Shown here piece by piece: positions 5,660 through 11,661 of a DNA stretch of 11,661 nt. Both the position numbers and the translations under genes were made by a program. The stretch lies in assembly GCA_013811855.1 (NCBI GenBank), contig JACCUL010000553.1:1-11661 (forward strand), read 5' to 3'. Source of the DNA: Acidimicrobiia bacterium (GTDB lineage: Bacteria; Actinomycetota; Acidimicrobiia; Acidimicrobiales; Ilumatobacteraceae). How positions within the stretch are numbered: position 1 is the stretch's first letter; every line of letters begins with the position of its first letter. The notes under the pieces are model-generated. The model ran no database searches and had not been told where the DNA came from. It worked only from the letters and a program-made list of their open reading frames with translations.

Positions 5660-8600
5660 TCAGGAGCGCACGAGGCTCGTCAGCGCCAGGTTCCTGAGCT
5701 GGCGGAGGGCGACCGACAGCGTCGTCAGGTCGTAGCTCTCGGCCCGCCGGATCTCGGTGTACATCGCCAGCACGCGCGCCACCGAACGCTCGTTGGCGGC
5801 CTGCCACCGGTCGACCGATCCGTCGGCCGTCTCGATCACGGTCGCCGTCAACTCGGCCAGCGCGGTCAGGAGGTCGTCGCGCAGCGCCGAGCGGGCCTGG
5901 GTCTGCCAGCGGTCCGATCGCGGCAGCGTGCCGATGCCGTCCCACAGCCAGATCAGGTCCAACCGGTCGAACAGCTGCCATTGCACACCGGCCACCTCGG
6001 ACAGCTCCCGTCCGTGAGCCTCGGCGACCTCGACGAGGTCGAACCCCGTGTGCATCAGCGGCCAGACGCCGGCCCGTTCGGCCAACGCCTCCGGCACCCC
6101 GGCGGCCAGTCGAGATGCCTCGCCGGACAGCACCGACGCCGCCATGCGCCCCGCGAGCACCGGTTCCATCGACGACGACAATGCGCTGATGCCCGGCGTG
6201 AACTGCTCGACGAGCGCGGCCATGTCGATCGGCGGACGCCGGTGACGAAGCAACCACAGGGTCGCCCGCTCGGTCATCTTCCGGCACTCGAGGAACAGCT
6301 CCAGCTGGGTGTCGAGGGCGATATCCCCGGTCAATGCGTCGATCTCCGCCCAGAGCTGCGGGAAGCCGATCACGTCGCGGGCGACGATCCACGCCCGGGT
6401 CACGTCGACCACCGATGCACCGGTGTCCTCGGTCATCCGATGGTCGAACGAGATGCCCGACAGGTTCACCATCTGGTTGACCACGCCGGTGGCGATGATC
6501 TCCCGGCGCAGCGGGTGCCGGAGGATGTTGTCGGCGTACCGCTTCCGAAGGTCGGTCGGGAAGTACGTCACCAGGTCGTCGACGAGGTGGTCGCTGTCGG
6601 GTAGGTCGCTCTTGACGACCTCGGCGACGTTGGCGTTCTTGGTGTAGGCGATCAGCACGGCGAACTCGGGCGCCTGCAGACCGTGGCCGAGGGCCTGGCG
6701 TTCGGCGATCTGCTTGTCGGTCGGCAGGAACTCGAGCGCCCGGTCCAGCCAACCCTCGGACTCCAGTGCCTCGATGTACCGGGCGTGCACGTTGATCATC
6801 GGCAGCGCCTGCCGGCGGGCGATCACGAGCGCCAAAGTCTGGGCCTGGTTGTGGGCCAGCACAAGCTCGCCGACCTCGTCGGTCATCGACTCCAGCAGCT
6901 GGTTGCGCTGCTTGCCGGTCAGCTCGCCGGCCTCGACGACACCGTCGAGCAGGATCTTGATGTTGACCTCGTGGTCGCTGCAGTCGACGCCGGCCGAGTT
7001 GTCGATGGCGTCGGTGTAGACGAGGCCGCCGGTCAGCGCGTACTCGACCCGGCCGAGCTGGGTGAGGCCGAGGTTGCCGCCCTCCCCCACCATCCGACAG
7101 CGCAGGTCACCACCGTTGACCCGCACGCCATCGTTGGCCCGGTCGCCGACGTCGGCGTCGCTCTCCAGCCCCGACTTGACGTACGTGCCGATGCCGCCGT
7201 TCCACAGCAGGTCGACGGGCGCCCGCAGCACGGCCGAGACGAGCTGGTTCGGCGTCATGGCGCCCTCGCCGACGCCGAGCGCGGCCCGCGCCTGCAGGCT
7301 CAGCTCGATCGACTTCTGGGTGCGGGCGTACACCCCGCCGCCGGGCGAGATGAGCGCAGTGTCGTAGTCGGCCCAGCTCGAGCGAGGCATCGCGAACAGG
7401 CGGGCCCGCTCCCCGTAGGCGACCTCGGGATCGGGATCGGGATCGACGAACACGTGGCGGTGGTCGAAGGCGGCGACGAGTCGCAGTGCCCGCGAGCGCA
7501 ACATGCCGTTGCCGAACACGTCGCCCGACATGTCACCGACGCCGACGGCGGTGAGCGGGTCGGTGTCGGCGTTGCGACCGAGCACGCTGGCATGGCGGCG
7601 CACGCTCTCCCACGCACCACGGGCCGTGATGCCCATCACCTTGTGGTCGTAGCCGGCGCTGCCGCCGGAGGCGAACGCATCGCCGAGCCAGAAGCCGTAC
7701 TCGAGGGAGATCTCGTTGGCGATGTCGCTGAACGTGGCCGTGCCCTTGTCGGCGGCGACGACGAGGTACGGGTCGTCGCCATCGTGGATGACCGTGTCCG
7801 GCGGGTGCGCCACGGCGCCGCCGACCATGTTGTCGGTGACGTCGAGCAGGCTGCGGATGAACGCCTTGTAGCACTCGACGACCTCGGTCCGCATGGCCTC
7901 GAAGTCGGCTGGCGGGCGCTTCACGACGAAGCCGCCCTTGGCACCGGTCGGCACGATCACGGCGTTCTTGACCATCTGCGCCTTCATCAGGCCGAGGACC
8001 TCGGTGCGGAAGTCCTCCCGCCGATCGCTCCAGCGCAGGCCACCGCGGGCGATGGCGCCACCACGGAGGTGGACACCCTCGACGCGCGGGCCGCACACCC
8101 AGATCTCGTGGCGCGGCCGGGGCAGCGGCAGCTCGGGGATCGCCGTCGGGTCGAGCTTGAACGCGATGGCCGGCCGATCGCGGAAGTAGTTCGTGCGGAC
8201 CGTGGCCTCGATCAACGTCAGGAAGATGCGGCAGATGCGGTCGTCGTCGAGGCTCGGGATGGCATCGAGCGCTTCGGTGACGCGCCCCCGGACAGCCGCG
8301 CCCACCCCGTCCCGATCCTCGACCGCGGGATCGAAGCGAGCCTTGAAGAGTGCGACCATGTCGGCCACCAGCTTCGGGTGGGCGGCCAGCGAGTCCTCGA
8401 TGTACTGCTGACTGAAAGCGAAGCCGATCTGGCGGAGGTACTTGCCGTACGCCCGGATCAGCGCCGCCTCGCGGGCGCTGAGCCCGGCCAGCAGGACGAG
8501 CCGGTTGAAGCCGTCGCTCTCGACCTGACCGGCCAGCAGCGCGCCGAACGCCGTCTGCATCGAGGAGCAGCGGCGCTCGTCGAGCTCGACCGAATCGGGC

Positions 8601-10321
8601 ACCCGCACGCCGATGTCGTAGAGGTAGACCCGCTCGGCTCCGCTGCCGAACGTGTACGGCTGCTCGTCCAATGCGGTGAGCCCGAGGTGGTCGAGCAGTG
8701 GCAGCAGCTCGGACAGCGCCGCCGGCGCGCCCTTGCGGTACACGCGGAACCGCCACTCCGAGCGTGGTGCGTCCACGGTGTGGCCGAGCGACGTGGTCGA
8801 AGCGGCGTCACCGTTGAGCAGCGCGGCGATGCGCGTGACGTCGCCGATGGCCCGTTCCGGGCTGACGTCGGCGCGGTACGCCGCCGGGGCGCGGAGGCCG
8901 ATGCGGTCGAACAGCTCGCGGCCCTTCTCCTCGCCGAGCTCGCCGACGAGCACGGCGCGCAGCCGGTCGTGCCAGGACGTCGACTGCTGGTCGATCGTGC
9001 GGGCCAGCGCGTCGAGGTCGGTGCTCACCGTGCGATCAGCGCGGCGCACGCTGACGGCGATGCGGGCCAGCGAGCTGGCCCCGACGGACGTCTCGAAGGT
9101 CCGGTCGGTGGTCTCGTAGGCCGCGGCCACGGTGTCGGCGACGTGCGCAGGCAGCTCGGCGGTGAACCTCGAGCGGGGCAGGTACACGAGCAGTGTGGCC
9201 CACGGTCCGACCGGTTCGGGCACCTCGAAGACCCGCACGAGCTGGCGCTCCTGCAGCCCGACGATGTCGTTGACGAGCTGACCGAGCGCCGCCGGGTCGA
9301 GCTCGAGCACGAGGTCGCGCGGCAGGCTCTCGAGCTGCGTTCGCACAGCCCGGCCGCGGTGCGAGTGCATCACCGATTCGGTCAGCTCCAACGCCTCGCG
9401 GGTGCGCTCACCGACGCCGGGGATGTCGAACACGCTGACCCGGGCGGCGTTCGTGGCGAGCAGTCCGACGAACCGGTGCTCGACGTGTTGGCCCTTCGGG
9501 CGGACGCCGACGACTGTCTGGCGCTGCGCCTTGAACACCGTCGACGTGTCGTCGGTGCGGGCGATGACGACGGGTCGGTCACCGGGCACGGCAAACGGAT
9601 CGGCGGCCTGCGGACTCCCATGGGCCAGCCCGAGCTCGCTGCCCTCCACGAGCGACAGCGAGCCGTCGGCGCCGACGGTGTAGTCGGCGGCGCCGAGGAA
9701 CACGAACTGACCGGCGGCGAGCCACGGAAGGATCGGGTCGACGTCGCCCAGCCCGTCGAGCCGGTCACGCATGGCCGTGAAGTCGGCGACGACCGAGCGG
9801 ACGTCGTCGACGGCGGCCGCCACGTCGCGCTCGACGGCCGCGGCCGTGGCGGTGTCCGTGCGGTCGATCTCGATCTGCGTCCACGCCTCGATCGGCCCCT
9901 CGCCGCCGACCGACTGGATCGCGTGCCGGTCGTCGCGCTCGACGGCGAGCATCGGGTGCACGAGCAGGTGGACGCCGAGGCCGCCCCGGTCGAGGACCAT
10001 GCGGATGGTGTCGACGAGGAACGGCATGTCATCGGTGACGACGAAGAGCACGGAGTGCGGCGTCTGCCAGCCGTCGCGCTCGCGGTCGGGGGCGACGACT
10101 CGTACCACGGTCTCGCCGGGCGCTCGGACCCGCCCCAGGTTGAGGTGGGCGACGCCGACGGCGTACATGTCGTCGAGCTTGCGGTCGTCGACGTCGCCTT
10201 CCTCCAGCTCGGAGTAGTAGAGCGGGAGGAACTCGGCCACGACCGGGTCGTCCTGCTGTCGCAGTGCGGCGGTTTCGCGCAGACGCGTCAGCGCTTCGGC
10301 CACCTCGGGATGCACGTGCAT
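5660..10321 (-). CDS. gdh: Large NAD-dependent glutamate dehydrogenase (Bac_GDH, GDH-180 class)
   Basis: This protein of about 1553 aa catalyses oxidative deamination of glutamate to 2-oxoglutarate, ammonium and NADH in the cytoplasm. The length matches the ~180-kDa class found in Streptomyces, Pseudomonas and mycobacteria. The N-terminal ~700 residues hold the ACT-like regulatory region (e.g. LFVVTDDMPFLVDTIRMVLD). The catalytic core is unmistakable: RGGLRWSDRREDFRTEVLG at 759-777, then KAQMVKNAVIVPTGAKGGF at 780-798 with candidate catalytic lysines K780 and K795. The NAD-binding part follows (SLEYGFWLGDAFASGG near 870; WNGGIGTYVK near 1040; GEGGNLGLTQLGRVEYAL near 1080; DNSAGVDCSDHEVNIKILL near 1107). 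The helical C-terminal domain completes the protein. I chose ATG 10321 (MHVHPEVAEAL) because GAGGGGAC or AGGA precedes it. An in-frame TTG at 10390, overlapping the purK stop, would add 23 residues that do not resemble the family. In this class allosteric amino acids or the GarA protein control activity; neither can be seen here. Confidence 0.96.
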   Translation of the reverse strand: MHVHPEVAEALTRLRETAALRQQDDPVVAEFLPLYYSELEEGDVDDRKLDDMYAVGVAHLNLGRVRAPGETVVRVVAPDRERDGWQTPHSVLFVVTDDMPFLVDTIRMVLDRGGLGVHLLVHPMLAVERDDRHAIQSVGGEGPIEAWTQIEIDRTDTATAAAVERDVAAAVDDVRSVVADFTAMRDRLDGLGDVDPILPWLAAGQFVFLGAADYTVGADGSLSLVEGSELGLAHGSPQAADPFAVPGDRPVVIARTDDTSTVFKAQRQTVVGVRPKGQHVEHRFVGLLATNAARVSVFDIPGVGERTREALELTESVMHSHRGRAVRTQLESLPRDLVLELDPAALGQLVNDIVGLQERQLVRVFEVPEPVGPWATLLVYLPRSRFTAELPAHVADTVAAAYETTDRTFETSVGASSLARIAVSVRRADRTVSTDLDALARTIDQQSTSWHDRLRAVLVGELGEEKGRELFDRIGLRAPAAYRADVSPERAIGDVTRIAALLNGDAASTTSLGHTVDAPRSEWRFRVYRKGAPAALSELLPLLDHLGLTALDEQPYTFGSGAERVYLYDIGVRVPDSVELDERRCSSMQTAFGALLAGQVESDGFNRLVLLAGLSAREAALIRAYGKYLRQIGFAFSQQYIEDSLAAHPKLVADMVALFKARFDPAVEDRDGVGAAVRGRVTEALDAIPSLDDDRICRIFLTLIEATVRTNYFRDRPAIAFKLDPTAIPELPLPRPRHEIWVCGPRVEGVHLRGGAIARGGLRWSDRREDFRTEVLGLMKAQMVKNAVIVPTGAKGGFVVKRPPADFEAMRTEVVECYKAFIRSLLDVTDNMVGGAVAHPPDTVIHDGDDPYLVVAADKGTATFSDIANEISLEYGFWLGDAFASGGSAGYDHKVMGITARGAWESVRRHASVLGRNADTDPLTAVGVGDMSGDVFGNGMLRSRALRLVAAFDHRHVFVDPDPDPEVAYGERARLFAMPRSSWADYDTALISPGGGVYARTQKSIELSLQARAALGVGEGAMTPNQLVSAVLRAPVDLLWNGGIGTYVKSGLESDADVGDRANDGVRVNGGDLRCRMVGEGGNLGLTQLGRVEYALTGGLVYTDAIDNSAGVDCSDHEVNIKILLDGVVEAGELTGKQRNQLLESMTDEVGELVLAHNQAQTLALVIARRQALPMINVHARYIEALESEGWLDRALEFLPTDKQIAERQALGHGLQAPEFAVLIAYTKNANVAEVVKSDLPDSDHLVDDLVTYFPTDLRKRYADNILRHPLRREIIATGVVNQMVNLSGISFDHRMTEDTGASVVDVTRAWIVARDVIGFPQLWAEIDALTGDIALDTQLELFLECRKMTERATLWLLRHRRPPIDMAALVEQFTPGISALSSSMEPVLAGRMAASVLSGEASRLAAGVPEALAERAGVWPLMHTGFDLVEVAEAHGRELSEVAGVQWQLFDRLDLIWLWDGIGTLPRSDRWQTQARSALRDDLLTALAELTATVIETADGSVDRWQAANERSVARVLAMYTEIRRAESYDLTTLSVALRQLRNLALTSLVRS

Positions 10322-10363
10322 GTCCCCTCGATCCTGCGCCACGTCTTTGGAGCGCACGCACGG

Positions 10364-10390
10364 ATGGTAGTCGTGCCGTCGAACGGTCAA
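10364..10390 (-). promoter_or_regulatory. Candidate gdh promoter
   Basis: TTGACC (10390-10385) and TACCAT (10369-10364) resemble -35 and -10 boxes on the minus strand. They overlap and follow the purK stop, in the 65-nt gap before the gdh ATG. The spacing is only 15 nt, shorter than the usual 16-18, so this is a weak prediction. If it is real, gdh can be transcribed apart from purEK, and the TTG at 10390 is not a start codon. Confidence 0.2.
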
Positions 10391-11523
10391 CCCGTGCCGG
10401 CAACCAGGGCATCGCGCAGCTCGAGTGCTCGGCGCGCCGCGTCATCCGGGTCGTCGGCGAGCACGGTGAGGTGGCCCATCTTGCGTCCGGGACGGGCCTC
10501 GGCCTTGCCGTAGAGGTGCAGCCGGGCGTGCGGATCGGCGAGGGGGACCGTCCAGTCCGGCTCGCCCGACCGCCAGCGGTCACCGAGCAGGTTGACCATG
10601 GCCGCGGCCGGCGCCGTCATGGCCGTCGGGCCGAGCGCCAGGCCGCACACGGCGCGCACCTGCTGGTCGAACTGGCTCGTCGTCGCGGCATCCAGCGTCC
10701 AGTGGCCGCTGTTGTGCGGGCGCGGCGCCAGCTCGTTGACGAGGAGCTCGCCGTCGCTGACGAACATCTCGACGGCGAGCACACCGACGTACTCCAGGGC
10801 CTCGACGACGCGGGTGGCCAGTTCGACCGCCTGATCGGCCAGCGCAGGGACGACGCGCGCCGGCACGACGGTGAGGTCGAGGATGCCGTCGACGTGATGG
10901 TTCTCGGCGACGGCGAACGAGGCGGCGCGGCCGTCCGCGCTCCTGGCCACGACGACGCTGACCTCGACGTCGAGCGCCACCCGCTGTTCCAGCACACACG
11001 GCACGGAGCCCAGGTCGCGCCAGGCCGGAGCCACGTCGGCGGCCCGCTCGACGGCGCGCTGGCCCTTGCCGTCGTAGCCGCAGCGGGCCGTCTTGAGGAT
11101 CGCCGGCGACGCCACGGGGAGCGGAGCATCATCGGCCGGTTCAGCGACGACCACGGCGTACGAGGCGACGAGGACCCCGAGACTGGTCAGGAACGCCTTC
11201 TCGGCGATGCGGTCCTGACACACCGCGACAGCGGCCGGCGGGGGCGCGACGACGACGCCGGCGGCGGCAAGACGGTCCAACGTCGATGCCGGCGGGTTCT
11301 CGAACTCCGTGGTGACGAGCGCACAACGGGCCGCCATCGTGGCGACGGCGGCGGGGTCGTCGAACGGTGCGACGAGGTGCTCGTCGGCCACCGCGCCCGC
11401 CGGCGCCGCCGGGTCGGGATCGAGGACGATCGTGCGGTACCCGGCCAGGCGGGCGCTGATCAGCGCGTAGCGACCGAGCTGGCCGCCGCCCAGCATCCCG
11501 AGCGTGGCCGGCGGCACGATCAC
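10387..11523 (-). CDS. purK: N5-carboxyaminoimidazole ribonucleotide synthase (PurK)
   Basis: This 378-aa ATP-grasp enzyme of purine biosynthesis converts AIR, bicarbonate and ATP to N5-CAIR, the substrate of PurE. The N-terminal fold shows LGMLGGGQLGRYALISARLA (8-27). EFENP lies at 73-77. The ATP-grasp core has AILKTARCGYDGKGQ (141-155), the EQRV strand (179-182), and NELAPRPHNSGH (263-274), which carries metal- and ATP-binding residues. The C-terminal domain contains YGKAEARPGRKMGH (338-351). Length and motif order are those of a complete PurK. The start is the GTG at 11523-11521, which overlaps the purE stop as GTGA, so translation is coupled to purE. The stop at 10389-10387 is followed 65 nt later by gdh. 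Confidence 0.96.
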   Translation of the reverse strand: MIVPPATLGMLGGGQLGRYALISARLAGYRTIVLDPDPAAPAGAVADEHLVAPFDDPAAVATMAARCALVTTEFENPPASTLDRLAAAGVVVAPPPAAVAVCQDRIAEKAFLTSLGVLVASYAVVVAEPADDAPLPVASPAILKTARCGYDGKGQRAVERAADVAPAWRDLGSVPCVLEQRVALDVEVSVVVARSADGRAASFAVAENHHVDGILDLTVVPARVVPALADQAVELATRVVEALEYVGVLAVEMFVSDGELLVNELAPRPHNSGHWTLDAATTSQFDQQVRAVCGLALGPTAMTAPAAAMVNLLGDRWRSGEPDWTVPLADPHARLHLYGKAEARPGRKMGHLTVLADDPDDAARRALELRDALVAGTG

Positions 11524-11661
11524 GGAGGCGGTGGCAACGTGGACGTCGCCGCGGCGTCGTGTTGTTCGGCGCGAAAGGCGTCGAGCGCGGCTGCGAGCTC
11601 GGCGTCGTCGGCGGCGAGCAGGGCGACGGCGAACAGGGCGGCGTTCGTGGCCCCGGCCGTG
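11520..11661 (-). CDS. purE: N5-carboxyaminoimidazole ribonucleotide mutase (PurE), C-terminal part
   Basis: The frame enters from the right edge and ends at TGA 11522-11520. It encodes TAGATNAALFAVALLAADD, then an acidic and alanine-rich helix with ALDAFRAEQ and a short tail ending in LPPPP. The GATNAAL motif with the following helix and the FRxxQ ending are characteristic of the PurE C-terminus. PurE is a small octameric mutase that converts N5-CAIR to CAIR, the step after PurK. Only about 46 residues are in the window. The GTGA overlap with purK is the usual purEK operon arrangement. The tail after FRAEQ is a little longer than in many PurE proteins. Confidence 0.88.
   Translation of the reverse strand, partial: TAGATNAALFAVALLAADDAELAAALDAFRAEQHDAAATSTLPPPP

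Noticed and set aside
3991..5697. A 568-codon plus-strand open frame antisense to the MFS gene
   Set aside because: It is rich in D, H, R, G and Q as expected for a shadow of a GC-rich membrane protein gene, with no recognisable motif. The minus strand encodes a proper 12-segment transporter.
5622..6752. A 376-codon minus-strand frame inside the 3' end of gdh
   Set aside because: It overlaps conserved gdh coding sequence in another frame, is rich in R, G, P and A, and shows no family motif.
7533..8756. A 407-codon minus-strand frame inside gdh
   Set aside because: It is an arginine-rich shadow across the GDH catalytic core, which has full motif support in the annotated frame.
6683..10513. 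A 1276-codon open frame on the plus strand, antisense to gdh and part of purK
   Set aside because: It mirrors gdh codons with GC-rich third positions, which removes stops from one antisense frame. Its composition (rich in H, D, G, V, R) has no domain-like pattern, while the minus strand carries clear GDH and PurK motifs.
1..11661. CRISPR arrays, insertion sequences, rRNA or riboswitches
   Set aside because: I saw no regularly spaced direct repeats, no transposase-like frame, no rRNA segments and no recognisable riboswitch core upstream of purE-purK (as far as visible), gdh or gltX.

Overview
The window is high-GC DNA (roughly 70 %) with strongly GC-biased third codon positions. The gene set is ordinary housekeeping: purE-purK, a very large NAD-dependent glutamate dehydrogenase, a zinc-less GluRS, and a tRNA-Gln whose CCA end is not encoded. 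Together with the AbiEi/DUF559-type and BTAD-type proteins, this points to an actinobacterium. A deep lineage such as Acidimicrobiia is a reasonable guess, but the sequence does not prove it.

Layout from left to right. Positions 1-933 (+) hold the 3' part of a large transcriptional regulator ending in a DNA-binding domain and a BTAD domain. Its last codons run antisense through a tRNA-Gln(CUG) gene at 818-889 (-). From there to the right edge every gene lies on the minus strand. In transcription order (right to left) they are: the end of purE, purK, the giant gdh, a short broken ABM-like ORF, an MFS transporter, a frameshifted AbiEi/DUF559-like gene, gltX, a YdcF/DUF218 membrane protein, and tRNA-Gln. 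Stop/start overlaps of the GTGA type tie purE to purK and gltX to the YdcF gene, so these two pairs are almost certainly co-transcribed. A strong hairpin at 4050-4090 separates the MFS gene from the genes below it.

Functional links: purE and purK carry out consecutive steps of purine synthesis. gltX and tRNA-Gln fit the indirect route to Gln-tRNA, in which GluRS mischarges tRNA-Gln and GatCAB amidates it. gdh degrades glutamate to 2-oxoglutarate and ammonium. The glutamate theme across gdh, gltX and tRNA-Gln is suggestive, but the genes need not be co-regulated.

I see no convincing undescribed system. The points worth a second look are signs of rearrangement and decay: a regulator gene fused antisense into a tRNA gene, a single frameshift in the AbiEi-like gene, a truncated ABM-like gene behind gdh, and the strong intergenic hairpin. 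Very long open frames antisense to gdh and to the MFS gene are products of GC-biased codon use and are not annotated.
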